Shown piece by piece: positions 44,496-53,468 of a stretch of DNA of 64,000 bases. How positions within the stretch are numbered: the stretch's first letter is position 1; each line of letters opens with the position of its first letter. The notes below the pieces were generated by a model, which was not told where the DNA came from, searched no databases, and saw only the letters and a list, made by a program, of their open reading frames with translations. The translations under genes and the position numbers were made by a program. The stretch is from an uncultured Bacteroidales bacterium (GTDB lineage Bacteria > Bacteroidota > Bacteroidia > Bacteroidales > Paludibacteraceae), in assembly GCA_900319645.1 (NCBI GenBank), contig ONPG01000003.1, forward strand, positions 186,001 through 250,000, in the 5' to 3' direction.

Positions 44496-45146
44496 ATGAA
44501 ACGCATAGCACCTTCGGTATTGTCTGCGGATTTTGGGAATCTGAGACAGGACTTGGAAATGATCAACCGTAGCGAGGCAGACTGGCTGCACGTGGATGTC
44601 ATGGACGGCGTGTTCGTACCGAATATCTCTTTCGGTTTTCCGCTGATGGTTCCTATGCGGAAGTATTGTACCAAACCGCTGGACGTGCATCTGATGATCG
44701 TTCATCCGGAGAAATACGTGGAGCGTTTCTGCGACGCAGGAGCTTATTCGGTCGGATTCCATCTGGAGGCGGTAGAGGATCCGTTGCCCATATTAGAGCT
44801 GATCAAAGCAAAAGGCGTGCGGACCTGTCTGACCATCAATCCTGATATAGATGTGAAACGGCTCGTGCCTTATTTGGACAAAGTGGATATGGTGTTGCTG
44901 ATGAGTGTTTTTGCCGGTTTCGGCGGGCAGAAATTCATTCCCGAGACGATGGACAAAATCCGCTTCATCCGCCAGGAGATAGACCGAAGAGGTCTGAAGA
45001 CGCTCGTGGAGATAGACGGCGGCGTGAACACCGAGAACGCACAGGCACTATTCAAGGCAGGAGCCGATGTGCTGGTAGCCGGAAGCGCAGTCTTCGGAGC
45101 AGAAGATCCGGAGGAAGCGATTAGGAAGATGAAAACTGAAAACTGA
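44496..45146 (+). CDS. rpe: Ribulose-phosphate 3-epimerase
   Basis: 216-residue TIM-barrel enzyme of the pentose phosphate pathway (ribulose-5-P to xylulose-5-P). Seen: IAPSVLSADFGNLRQDLEMI, WLHVDVMDGVFVPNISFGFP, KPLDVHLMIVHPEKYV, LMSVFAGFGGQKFIPETMDK, VEIDGGVNTENA and DVLVAGSAVFGAEDP. The active-site Asp/His residues are intact. The very last residues (KTEN) come from the heptamer array that fills the rpe-comEC gap, so its stop lies inside repeats. Confidence 0.96.
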   Translation: MKRIAPSVLSADFGNLRQDLEMINRSEADWLHVDVMDGVFVPNISFGFPLMVPMRKYCTKPLDVHLMIVHPEKYVERFCDAGAYSVGFHLEAVEDPLPILELIKAKGVRTCLTINPDIDVKRLVPYLDKVDMVLLMSVFAGFGGQKFIPETMDKIRFIRQEIDRRGLKTLVEIDGGVNTENAQALFKAGADVLVAGSAVFGAEDPEEAIRKMKTEN

Positions 45147-45194
45147 AAGGGGAAAACTGAAGAGGGAAAACTGAAAACTGAAAACTGAGAAATG
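45132..45194. repeat. Nine-unit heptamer array joining rpe stop and comEC start
   Basis: Nine 7-bp units, mostly AAAACTG with AAAGGGG, AAGAGGG and a final AGAAATG. The rpe stop (45144-45146) and the comEC ATG (45192) both lie within it. Confidence 0.88.
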
Positions 45195-46586
45195 AAATCA
45201 TACCCGATGATAGCAGTATTGGCAATCGTGATTGCCGTGCTGCTATTATTGGATAAATACCGGCCGGACGTGCTGCTCTATCAGACAGAATGTGAGACGA
45301 TTGACAGTATGCGGGTGTATGCTTTTGCGGTCGGAAAAGAAAAAGCGAAAGTAACAAGCGGCAAGACAGACCGATACGAAGCAGAGGCATTGGGCGTCGG
45401 GAAAGTACTCCTATATATCCTGCGCGACAGTACGCGTACGCGCCCGCAAACAGGCGATACCCTTATTACCCGGACACGTATCCGGCGAGGCGGACACATA
45501 CGGCGGTTTGACTACGGGCTTTACCTGAGAAGACAAGGTATCACGGGAACGGTATACGCAGGAGAGTACGTATTGAAAACCGGAAACAAACGGGATGAGC
45601 CATCTTTACAAGAGCGGTTGTACAAGAGGCTGGAAGCGAGCGGATTACGCGGAGACGAACTGGCGACGACAGGCGCTTTGACCTTGGGATACAAAGAAGA
45701 TCTGGATCCGCTTTTACGCAGACGATTTCAGGCGTCGGGAGCAGCACATGTGCTGGCAGTAAGCGGTTTGCACACAGGGATTCTCTACGGACTGCTGATA
45801 GCCATTCTGACATTAGGCGGGCGATTGAAGCCGATGCATGAGGACCGAACAGGCCGATGGTTGCTCAGTTGCGTGCTGATAGCCGCTATGTGGGGCTACG
45901 CATGGCTCACAGGAATGACACCTTCGGTAGTACGATGTGTGGTGATGGTCACGATGGTGGAAATAGGAAAGATGATCTACCGCCACAGCCCGACACTCAA
46001 CACGATAGCCGCAGCCGCCGTATTGATTCTGATAGTAAGGCCGATGGACTTATGGAGCGTGAGTTTTCAACTCTCCTTTGCCGCCACAGCCGCCATCGTG
46101 ATCGTGGCACGAGACGCGGAATTCAAACTACACAGGTTGGAATGGGAAAACAGTCTGCCGGGGAAAATGCTCAGTTGGATAGCCGGAACCATCCTCATCA
46201 GTATAGCGGCACAACTGGGAACAATTCCTATTACGATGTACCTGTTCGGGCAAGTGAGCAATTATTTTCTGCTGACGAACCTGATTGTACTGCCACTTGC
46301 AAGCCTGTTAGTTCCCTGCGGTTTGGCAAGCGTGGCGTTGGGAGGAAGTGGTTTGGGACAACTTATCGGCTATCTGACAAGCGGTTTGGCATGGATGATG
46401 AACCATGCCGTCGGATGGATAGAGCGCCTACCGGGCAGTAGTTCCGCCGTAGTTATCAGTCTGCCGATGGTGGGACTGCTATACGGAGCTATCGTCATGG
46501 GATGGCTGACCATACACAAGAGCCTTTGGTGGCTCACGGGCGTCATAGCCGCCATCATCACTTTTTGCATATTATATACCTTATGA
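45192..46586 (+). CDS. comEC: ComEC/Rec2-type competence channel, short form
   Basis: 464-residue polytopic membrane protein that carries single-stranded DNA across the inner membrane during uptake. N-terminal helix, an OB-like domain (GRVLLYI-type strand, TRTRPQTGDTLI), then the Competence domain with SGAAHVLAVSGLHTGILYGL and a run of helices to the C-terminus. Many ComEC proteins have a C-terminal metallo-beta-lactamase-like nuclease domain and are ~700 residues or more; here the protein ends after the last helix. The start codon is the last unit of a heptamer array. xseA overlaps its stop (ATGA). Confidence 0.87.
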   Translation: MKSYPMIAVLAIVIAVLLLLDKYRPDVLLYQTECETIDSMRVYAFAVGKEKAKVTSGKTDRYEAEALGVGKVLLYILRDSTRTRPQTGDTLITRTRIRRGGHIRRFDYGLYLRRQGITGTVYAGEYVLKTGNKRDEPSLQERLYKRLEASGLRGDELATTGALTLGYKEDLDPLLRRRFQASGAAHVLAVSGLHTGILYGLLIAILTLGGRLKPMHEDRTGRWLLSCVLIAAMWGYAWLTGMTPSVVRCVVMVTMVEIGKMIYRHSPTLNTIAAAAVLILIVRPMDLWSVSFQLSFAATAAIVIVARDAEFKLHRLEWENSLPGKMLSWIAGTILISIAAQLGTIPITMYLFGQVSNYFLLTNLIVLPLASLLVPCGLASVALGGSGLGQLIGYLTSGLAWMMNHAVGWIERLPGSSSAVVISLPMVGLLYGAIVMGWLTIHKSLWWLTGVIAAIITFCILYTL

Positions 46587-47698
46587 ATACATTTCTTACC
46601 CTTTCGCAGTTATGCGCAGAGATAGAGGACGCTCTGAGTGAGAGCCTGCAGCCGACCTATTGGGTGCAAGCCGAGATCAGCAGCCTCAGTCAGCGTGGCG
46701 GACATATGTACTTGGAGTTGGTTGAGTCGAAAGGCCCGACAGGCGTCAAGTCATACGGAGGACCGAACATGCAAGCCAAAATGCGTGCGACCTGCTGGTC
46801 GGGAACGAACGAAATGCTGATGGCATATTTCGAGAGCGAGACAGGACAAACGCTTCAAGTGGGAATGACCGTTCTGGTAGAAGCGGAAGTGCAGTTTCAC
46901 GCGGTTTACGGTCTGAGTCTGTCAATCGTAGGTATCGACCCGAGTTATACTGTTGGCGAGATGGCGCGCAAACGCCAGCAGACAATCTTGCAGTTGGAGA
47001 AAGACGGTCTGATGGACGCGCAACAGTTGCTTCCGCTCCCGACACTCATCCAACGGATAGCCGTCATCTCTTCGCCTTCTGCCGCCGGTTATGGCGATTT
47101 CTGCCACCAGTTGGAACAAAGCGGTTACCGTTTCGAGACCACGCTCTTTGGCGCTATTATGCAAGGCGATGGAGCCGAACGATCTATCCTTGCCGCTTTG
47201 GAAGATATCGGGAAATACGAAAACGGCGCTTTTGACTGCGTGGCGATCATCCGCGGCGGAGGCGCAACAACCGATTTGAGTTGTTTTGACCAATATACTC
47301 TATGTGCAGTATGCGCGCAGTTTGACCTGCCGATATTGAGCGGAATAGGTCACACGCGTGACGTGAGCGTGCTGGACATGGTGGCGCATGAGGCTCTGAA
47401 AACGCCCACAGCCGTAGCCGAATGGCTGATACACAGGATGGACGCTCAGGCGGCACGTATCGAACAGTTGCTTCTGCGTCTGAGACGCACGGGCGAGAGA
47501 CAGATACTCATCCGCCGGCATCGTGTGGAACTGTTGGAACAACGGATAGCAGCCTGCAATCCCGAGCGAATCTACCGGATGGGGTATAGTTTGCTTACCA
47601 AGAACGGCAAGGTCGTCCGTTCGGTTCAGGAGTTGAGCAAAGGCGACCGGATAGAGAGCCATTTGGCGGACGGAAAAGTGCAAAGTACGATCGACTGA
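46583..47698 (+). CDS. xseA: Exodeoxyribonuclease VII large subunit
   Basis: 371 residues from ATG 46583, which overlaps the comEC stop. Large subunit of ExoVII, which degrades single-stranded DNA. N-terminal OB domain (TLSQLCAEIEDALSESLQPTYWVQAEISS), then RIAVISSPSAAGYGDF, DCVAIIRGGGATTDLSCFD, PILSGIGHTRDVSVLDMVAH, LKTPTAVAEWL. It is shorter than the usual ~400-450, mainly in the coiled-coil region. No small subunit (xseB) follows; an HhH protein comes next. Coupling to comEC suggests a link with processing of incoming DNA (inference). Confidence 0.93.
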   Translation: MNTFLTLSQLCAEIEDALSESLQPTYWVQAEISSLSQRGGHMYLELVESKGPTGVKSYGGPNMQAKMRATCWSGTNEMLMAYFESETGQTLQVGMTVLVEAEVQFHAVYGLSLSIVGIDPSYTVGEMARKRQQTILQLEKDGLMDAQQLLPLPTLIQRIAVISSPSAAGYGDFCHQLEQSGYRFETTLFGAIMQGDGAERSILAALEDIGKYENGAFDCVAIIRGGGATTDLSCFDQYTLCAVCAQFDLPILSGIGHTRDVSVLDMVAHEALKTPTAVAEWLIHRMDAQAARIEQLLLRLRRTGERQILIRRHRVELLEQRIAACNPERIYRMGYSLLTKNGKVVRSVQELSKGDRIESHLADGKVQSTID

Positions 47699-47720
47699 GG
47701 CTCAGGAGTGGCTCCATGTT

Positions 47721-48473
47721 ATGTTATCAACAGAGCAATACATAGGCGTAGCGGCTTTATTCGTGATAGCAGCCAGCACGTGGTTTTTTGTCGTCAGCCG
47801 TCCTCCGGAAAGTATTTCTTCGCAGCAGGAAGCGGAAGCCGTCTGGCAGGCACACGACAGTCTCCGCAAAGACAGTATAGCGCGTGTGAAAGCGCGGAGA
47901 GACAGTCTCCGGCAGGCACGATGGGCACATTACAAAGACTCGTGCAAGCGTGCGGATGACGCCCGTTTTGCCGCCTGGAACGCAGAAAGAAAGGCCCGTT
48001 ACGATTCTTTCCGGATAGCCGACTCGCTTTGGCATGACAGCGTGGGTTGGCGTTTTGCGCGGCATGTGAAGAAAGATACGATCCTTGACCTGAACCATTG
48101 TGACACCACCGAATTACAATACATCCGCGGCATCGGTCGTTATACGGCTATGCGGATTATCGAGTACCGGGAGCGTTTAGGCGGCTACTACAGCCCGAGT
48201 CAGCTGACAGACCCTCCCTTCGCAAAGCTTCGTTTGGACACTTTGCTCGGGCATTTTACGGCTTCGCCGGAAGACGTTCATAAAATAGACGTAAACAGCT
48301 GTAGTACAGAGGATTTAAGCCATCATCCATACTTGCGGTACGAGCAAGCGAAGGCTATCTATCTTATGCGAAGGAAGTATGTTCGCTTAGAGGGAATTGA
48401 CGACCTGCGAAGTGTCAAGCAATTAGACTCCACAGACATCGAAAAAATACGCAATTATCTCCGGTTTGAATAA
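47721..48473 (+). CDS. Helix-hairpin-helix protein, ComEA-like, membrane anchored
   Basis: 250 residues. An N-terminal membrane helix (VAALFVIAASTWFFVV, ~8-25), then a highly charged helical stretch (~45-110, repeated RKDSIARVKARRDSLRQ-like heptads) predicted to be a coiled coil. Two helix-hairpin-helix DNA-binding modules follow: LDLNHCDTTELQYIRGIGRY plus TAMRIIEYRERLGGYYSPSQ, and IDVNSCSTEDLSHHPYLRYE plus QAKAIYLMRRKY. The layout resembles ComEA, the DNA receptor of competence systems. Third gene after comEC and xseA on the same strand, 22 bp downstream. Confidence 0.85.
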   Translation: MLSTEQYIGVAALFVIAASTWFFVVSRPPESISSQQEAEAVWQAHDSLRKDSIARVKARRDSLRQARWAHYKDSCKRADDARFAAWNAERKARYDSFRIADSLWHDSVGWRFARHVKKDTILDLNHCDTTELQYIRGIGRYTAMRIIEYRERLGGYYSPSQLTDPPFAKLRLDTLLGHFTASPEDVHKIDVNSCSTEDLSHHPYLRYEQAKAIYLMRRKYVRLEGIDDLRSVKQLDSTDIEKIRNYLRFE

Positions 48474-48499
48474 AATTCGCAAAAAAAACGCGTGCGCGC

Positions 48500-48530
48500 T
48501 TGCGTATGTCAAAAAAAAGCAGTAACTTTG
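48500..48530 (+). promoter_or_regulatory. Promoter for ddl
   Basis: TTG at 48500 and TAACTTTG at 48523, 23-nt offset. Confidence 0.77.
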
Positions 48531-48557
48531 TAGCCAAATTCGCAAAACAAGATCAAA

Positions 48558-49580
48558 ATGAAAAGAAATATAGCCATCATAGCCGGCGGAGACAGTAGCG
48601 AATATGAGGTTTCGCTCCGCTCGGCAAAAGGAATTCTGTCCTTCATGGACCAGACCCGTTACAACGTAACGATTGTACGCCTTCACGGTCACGACTGGTG
48701 TGCCCTGCCCGATGCAGATATAGAGCACGATGACCTGACGAGCGGCGGTATCGCCATCGACCGTAATGATTTCTCGTACATGTACCAAGGCGAGAAACGT
48801 ACGTTTGATTTCGCCTATATCACCATCCACGGCACACCGGGCGAGAACGGCGTGCTGCAAGGCTATCTGGACCTAATAGGACTACCCTATTCCTGTTGCG
48901 GCGTGCTGGCAGCTTCGATCACGTTCAACAAATACACGTGCAACCACTATCTGCGCAGCTTCGGATTCCGCATAGCGGAAAGTGTTCTGATCCGCAAAGA
49001 CGAATGGGCAAGCATGACCAAAGACGAGGCGTTTGCCCAGCAAATGGCAGAGCGAACCGGTTTGCCATGCTTCATCAAATCGAATGTGGGCGGTTCCTCG
49101 TTCGGATGCTCGAAAGTGAAGACCGTGGATGCAGTCGTGCCCGCCATAGAACGTGCTTTTGAAGAAGGCGACGAGGTGATTTGCGAGGCATACATGAAGG
49201 GAACCGAGGTGACCTGCGGCGTGTATAAGACCAAAGAGAAAGCCGTGGCGTTCCCCATTACCGAAGTAGTGACGAAAAACGAGTTCTTTGACTACGACGC
49301 CAAATACCGCGGACAAGTGGATGAGATCACTCCGGCACGCATCCCTGACAGCGTACGCGACAAGATCCAAGCCGACACCCTGCGCATATACGACATCCTC
49401 GGCTGCCACGGTATCATCCGCGTGGACTGGATCATAACCGACGGCGAGGTGAACAACCTGCTCGAGGTCAACACCACTCCGGGTATGACTCCCACCAGCT
49501 TCATTCCCCAGCAAGTACGTGCCGCCGGACTTGAGATCAAAGAAGTGCTGGCAGACATTATAGAAGACCACTTCGCATAA
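48558..49580 (+). CDS. ddl: D-alanine--D-alanine ligase
   Basis: 340-residue ATP-grasp enzyme making the D-Ala-D-Ala dipeptide of peptidoglycan. Seen: IAIIAGGDSSEYEVSLRSAK, HGTPGENGVLQGYLDLIGLP, SCCGVLAASITFNK, CFIKSNVGGSSFGCSKV, EAYMKGTEVTCGVYK and the metal-binding RVDWIITDGEVNNLLEVNTT plus PGMTPTSF. The length fits the Bacteroidetes group. It heads a transcript with the prenyl synthase 11 bp downstream, so a wall precursor enzyme and an isoprenoid enzyme are linked. Confidence 0.95.
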   Translation: MKRNIAIIAGGDSSEYEVSLRSAKGILSFMDQTRYNVTIVRLHGHDWCALPDADIEHDDLTSGGIAIDRNDFSYMYQGEKRTFDFAYITIHGTPGENGVLQGYLDLIGLPYSCCGVLAASITFNKYTCNHYLRSFGFRIAESVLIRKDEWASMTKDEAFAQQMAERTGLPCFIKSNVGGSSFGCSKVKTVDAVVPAIERAFEEGDEVICEAYMKGTEVTCGVYKTKEKAVAFPITEVVTKNEFFDYDAKYRGQVDEITPARIPDSVRDKIQADTLRIYDILGCHGIIRVDWIITDGEVNNLLEVNTTPGMTPTSFIPQQVRAAGLEIKEVLADIIEDHFA

Positions 49581-49591
49581 CCCCAAAGATT

Positions 49592-50560
49592 ATGACAGAC
49601 ATTAACAAAGCCATCGAATCCCTGCCCTGGGACAAAGAGCCGCGAGGCCTGTACGAACCGATAGCATACACATTGGCTTCGGGCGGCAAGCGTTTGCGAC
49701 CGACGCTGGCACTCATAGCCGCAGAAGCCATCGTCAACGGCGGACTCCTCAACGGCGACGTGATAGACCATGTTATGCCTGCGGCCTTGGCCCTTGAGGT
49801 GTTTCATAACTTCACCCTGCTGCACGACGACGTCATGGATCGTGCGCAAGTGCGCCGTGGACGTCCGACCGTACACGTCAAATGGGACGACAACACAGCC
49901 ATCCTGTCCGGCGACCAGATGCTCATAGAAGCATACAAACTGCTCTCGGACGTACCAGCCGACAAACTGCCGAAAGTGTTGAAATGGTTCAACGAGATGG
50001 CAACAGGTATCTGCGAAGGACAACAATACGACGTGGATTTCGAGCACGCCAACCAGGTGAGCATTGACGACTACATGATGATGATAGAGAAAAAGACCTC
50101 GGTTCTGCTCGCTTATGCCATGAAGATTGGCGGCTACATAGCGGGCGCCAACGAGTCGCAGCAAGAAGCACTCTATCAGTTCGGTCTGCATATAGGACTT
50201 GCTTTCCAGATCCAGGACGACATACTGGATGTCTATGGCGACCCGAAGACCTTCGGCAAAGCTATCGGAGGCGACATCTGCTGCAACAAGAAGACCTTCC
50301 TTCTTCTTACCGCCATGGAGCGAGCCGACGGCGAGACTAAAGCCGAGTTGCTGCAATGGATGATGGCCAGCGGCAAAGACACAGAGAAAATAGCCGCTGT
50401 GACCGCCATCTACAACCGCTTAGGCGTACGCGAAGCAGGCGAAGCCGTGATCGAGCAACACACCTCCAAGGCCTTGCAACAACTGGATCGTCTGCCGGCC
50501 AACTACGCAACCGAACAAATGCGCCAACTGGCAGAGAAATTAGTAACCCGAATATCATAA
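49592..50560 (+). CDS. Polyprenyl (trans-isoprenyl) diphosphate synthase
   Basis: 322-residue head-to-tail prenyltransferase. First Asp-rich motif LLHDDVMDRAQVRRGRPTVH, second QIQDDILDVYGD, with the IPP-binding GGKRLRPTLALIAAEA and DQMLIEAYKLL. The residues before the first Asp-rich motif (FHNFTLLHDD) suggest a short-to-medium chain product (farnesyl or geranylgeranyl), but this cannot be fixed by eye. A geranylgeranyl product would supply the GGGP synthase at 2.8-4.0 kb. Follows ddl in the same transcript. Confidence 0.92.
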   Translation: MTDINKAIESLPWDKEPRGLYEPIAYTLASGGKRLRPTLALIAAEAIVNGGLLNGDVIDHVMPAALALEVFHNFTLLHDDVMDRAQVRRGRPTVHVKWDDNTAILSGDQMLIEAYKLLSDVPADKLPKVLKWFNEMATGICEGQQYDVDFEHANQVSIDDYMMMIEKKTSVLLAYAMKIGGYIAGANESQQEALYQFGLHIGLAFQIQDDILDVYGDPKTFGKAIGGDICCNKKTFLLLTAMERADGETKAELLQWMMASGKDTEKIAAVTAIYNRLGVREAGEAVIEQHTSKALQQLDRLPANYATEQMRQLAEKLVTRIS

Positions 50561-50580
50561 CCGACAAATCGTATCTGTCT

Positions 50581-51348
50581 ATGCCATACAGACGATTACC
50601 CAACACGGATTTAGCACGCTTGCGCTCCTTGCAAACCGCCCTGCAACGCGCAGAGATAACAGGGTTTAACGAGCAAGTGCTGCCCTATAAACTGCAAAGC
50701 GAAATACAACAGTTTCTCTCGCAGTTTGAGAACACCGTGCTACAATCCAAGGAAAACTACACCACCAAGGTGAGCGCCAACAAACAATACCGCCACAAGG
50801 TACAAAAAGCAAGGATGTATATCTCCCATTTCATCCAAGTCTTCAACCTGGCGGTTATTCGCGGCGAGATCAAGAAAGAGCAAAAGAAACTCTACGGACT
50901 CGACCCGGAAAACCATATTGTTCCGGACTTGTCCACCGAGGAGAGCCTGTTAGAATGGGGAAAGAAAATCATCGAGGGCGAGCAAAAGCGAACCGCTGCA
51001 GGCGGATTTGCCATCTACAACCCCGCGATAAGCAAGGTCAAAGTGCACTATGACATCTTCTGCGAACACATGCAGAGCCACCAGTTCCATGTCCAGACGA
51101 CCAACCGCGTACAGGGCGACCTGGGTGAGTTGCGCAAGCAGGCTGACGCACTCATTGTGCAGATTTGGGATTTGGTGGAGCACTATTTCCGTCAGGAACT
51201 ACCCTATTCCAAAATGCAGAAATGCAAGCAATACGGCCTGATATACTATTACCGCAAGGGCGAAAAGAAACTCTCAGCCGAAACCGACCGAGAGTTGCAA
51301 CGAATAAGAGACAGCCAACAGGCTATCCAATGGTCTCCTGAGGAGTGA
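50581..51348 (+). CDS. Conserved hypothetical helical protein
   Basis: 255 residues from ATG 50581, which follows the prenyl synthase by 20 bp. Mostly helical and highly charged, without signal peptide or membrane segments. Many Gln/Lys/Glu, and a region LPYSKMQKCKQYGLIYYYRKGEKK near the C-terminus (given here in one motif of key residues Y-S-K-M-Q and Y-Y-Y-R-K). I do not recognise a domain. Its 3' end overlaps the convergent cyclo-ligase gene by 26 bp, so both ends are tightly packed. Role unknown. Confidence 0.7.
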   Translation: MPYRRLPNTDLARLRSLQTALQRAEITGFNEQVLPYKLQSEIQQFLSQFENTVLQSKENYTTKVSANKQYRHKVQKARMYISHFIQVFNLAVIRGEIKKEQKKLYGLDPENHIVPDLSTEESLLEWGKKIIEGEQKRTAAGGFAIYNPAISKVKVHYDIFCEHMQSHQFHVQTTNRVQGDLGELRKQADALIVQIWDLVEHYFRQELPYSKMQKCKQYGLIYYYRKGEKKLSAETDRELQRIRDSQQAIQWSPEE

Positions 51349-51925
51349 CCACGCGATCTACGCGCACGTCTAACAAGGTATGAGGGATGTCATGCTTCTG
51401 GAGTTGGAACGTGTAGCAAACACCTATTTTGGTCGAACTGCGATGTCTGCGCAGAAAACGGTCGTAATAGCCGCGTCCACGTCCGATACGATGGCAATGA
51501 CGGTCGAAAATAACGCCCGGTACGAGAATAAGGTCAATCTTACCTTTATAGGTCTCGGTCTGCGGTTCAGGCACACCAAAACGTCCCTTGCGCAAGGAAT
51601 CCTCGCCGTCATACGGGCGGACCTCCATTCCCCAACGGTGGGTAACCGGCAAAAGCAAAGTCTTCTGACCGTAATACTTGGCCAACAAAGGACGCAAATC
51701 CACCTCGTTGTGAATGGGATAATAGAGCATAACCGTTTTCGCCTGGCGGAAAGAAGACATCCTCTCGATCTGGTCCATTACACGTGCGGAATAATCCGCC
51801 ACCTGCTCGGGAGAGAGAATACGACGCTCCTGCTCCACAACACCGCGAAGAGACAACTGCTTGCGGCGGGCACGAGCCCAAGGCAATGTGTGCCAAAAAT
51901 CCAATAGTTGCGATTTGAATAACAT
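51323..51925 (-). CDS. 5-formyltetrahydrofolate cyclo-ligase
   Basis: 200-residue enzyme converting 5-formyl-THF to 5,10-methenyl-THF with ATP. Seen: N-terminal RKQLSLRG helix, VMLYYPIHNEVDLRPLL, KTLLLPVT, FGVPEP and the family signature IDLILVPGVIFDRHCHRIGR followed by GRGYYDRFL. The length is normal. Start ATG 51925 lies 32 bp after the -7 box of a clear promoter. The 3' end overlaps the convergent hypothetical gene. (6S RNA is encoded beside this gene in some proteobacteria; no such RNA is evident here.). Confidence 0.93.
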   Translation of the reverse strand: MLFKSQLLDFWHTLPWARARRKQLSLRGVVEQERRILSPEQVADYSARVMDQIERMSSFRQAKTVMLYYPIHNEVDLRPLLAKYYGQKTLLLPVTHRWGMEVRPYDGEDSLRKGRFGVPEPQTETYKGKIDLILVPGVIFDRHCHRIGRGRGYYDRFLRRHRSSTKIGVCYTFQLQKHDIPHTLLDVRVDRVVTPQETIG

Positions 51926-51956
51926 ATAGTGTTGTATATTTTTTGAATTGAGACTG

Positions 51957-51987
51957 CAAAATTACTGCTTTTTTCCGAAATAAACAA
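51957..51987 (-). promoter_or_regulatory. Promoter for 5-FTHF cyclo-ligase
   Basis: Minus strand TTG at 51987 and TAATTTTG at 51964-51957, 23-nt offset. Confidence 0.77.
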
Positions 51988-52019
51988 ATTATTCGGACAA
52001 ATAATGAAAGTTTAAACGA

Positions 52020-53357
52020 ATGAAACGATTTTTATACCTATTTATAGTGCTGACCATAGTGGTTTTGACCGCATGTGACTCCACGAGCAGCTCAAGTACC
52101 ACCCGCTCCTCAGTAGCCCAACTGACGGCTTTTGCGTTTGCCAATGACACCAAAAGGCCGGCTCTGTCAAAAGCCGTTTTTACGGTGGAAGAGAGAGTGG
52201 ACACCGGTTTGGTGTGGAACCGCGATTCGATTCAATACGGGACATCACTGGATACCGTCATACCCCGATTTACGTTCGCGGCTACACCGGGAGCAGCCTT
52301 TGTCCGCACTCCGGATACCTTGTGCGTTCTAACCGGTAACGACACTCTCAATTTCAGCAAGCAACCGATCTATCTCACCATCCGTTCAGCAGACAGCAAG
52401 ACCCTCAAGACATACGAGATCAAAGCGTCTGTTCACCAGGTGGATCCGGATCTGTACGCATGGGAACAGATAGCCGATTCCATTTATCCGCAGGATGACA
52501 GCGAGCAGAAAGTGGTCAGTTTGAACAATAATTTTGTGATGATCAAGAGCAACGGTTTCGAGCTGAACGCTTATGAGTCGGAGGACGGCGAGGACTGGGT
52601 TGATTTGGGCGAACCGGAAGGCCTGCCTATAGGCACCCGAGTAAGGCAGATCATCAGTTCAGGCGACACACTTTACTACGGCGACGGAAAGAACATCTAC
52701 ACCTCGGCGGACGCAATCGAATGGACTGCGCATAGCGTCAACTATACCGTTCAGACCATGGTCCTCTATTGGAACAAAGAGGTGTGGGCACTCGTGGACA
52801 ACTCTTATCAGGAATTGGCTATCTGGAAAAAAGGATCCCTGAAACTAACGGGATTGAAAGCATTCAATGATGTGTTCCCCATAAGCGATTTCGCAACCGT
52901 TTGTTTCAATAGTGCCAGCGAACGCGAGAGAGCTATGATCATCGGCGGATTTGCTGAAAACGGACGCTCGCTCAACACACGATGGAACCTCGAATACTCG
53001 CCGCATATACCGGAAAACGGAGGTTACCGGATGGAGGAATACTCTATCGACCGCCCTCAATTCACCAGCCTCACAGGTGCATCGGTCATCTGGTACAACA
53101 ACCAGCTGATGATGTTCGGAGGCGTGAACGCGGACATGAACTATTTCGGCAGAGACATCCTCATTTCCAAAGACGAAGGACTGAACTGGGTTATCGCCGA
53201 TACCGTCAAAAACCGCTTGCCGGAAGTCTATCACGCGCGTCAGAAACAGAATACGATCGTGCGCGACAACAATATTTATCTCTTCGGAGGTCAGGACGCC
53301 ACGCGGACTTATAGCGACGTGTATAAAGGAAGACTCAACTCTATCGGATGGAAATAA
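52020..53357 (+). CDS. DUF6242-like lipoprotein (beta-propeller-like)
   Basis: 445-residue exported lipoprotein: signal LYLFIVLTIVVLTAC with lipobox LTAC, then a Ser/Thr-rich linker. A DUF6242-type N-domain follows (~35-150, TAFAFANDTKRPALSKAVFT, VIPRFTFAATPGAAF). The rest contains repeated WEQIADSIYPQ / VWYNNQLMMFGGVNADM / NNIYLFGGQDATRTYSDVYKG motifs typical of kelch or Asp-box-like propeller blades. Similar proteins are common and uncharacterised in Bacteroides. Probably on the cell surface. No promoter of the standard type is obvious directly upstream. Confidence 0.8.
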   Translation: MKRFLYLFIVLTIVVLTACDSTSSSSTTRSSVAQLTAFAFANDTKRPALSKAVFTVEERVDTGLVWNRDSIQYGTSLDTVIPRFTFAATPGAAFVRTPDTLCVLTGNDTLNFSKQPIYLTIRSADSKTLKTYEIKASVHQVDPDLYAWEQIADSIYPQDDSEQKVVSLNNNFVMIKSNGFELNAYESEDGEDWVDLGEPEGLPIGTRVRQIISSGDTLYYGDGKNIYTSADAIEWTAHSVNYTVQTMVLYWNKEVWALVDNSYQELAIWKKGSLKLTGLKAFNDVFPISDFATVCFNSASERERAMIIGGFAENGRSLNTRWNLEYSPHIPENGGYRMEEYSIDRPQFTSLTGASVIWYNNQLMMFGGVNADMNYFGRDILISKDEGLNWVIADTVKNRLPEVYHARQKQNTIVRDNNIYLFGGQDATRTYSDVYKGRLNSIGWK

Positions 53358-53374
53358 GCATCTGACTTAATGTT

Positions 53375-53418
53375 AATCACGGTATCTCGTCGGTATGTCG
53401 TCGGTATATCGCAGGGAT
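53375..53418. repeat. AATCAC 11-bp array, four diverged units (upstream of pgk)
   Basis: AATCACGGTAT, CTCGTCGGTAT, GTCGTCGGTAT, ATCGCAGGGAT; period 11 is kept while the unit drifts. Confidence 0.8.
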
Positions 53419-53468
53419 AGTATCAAACCAGAAACTACAAACAAATAACTCAATAAATACACATTATT

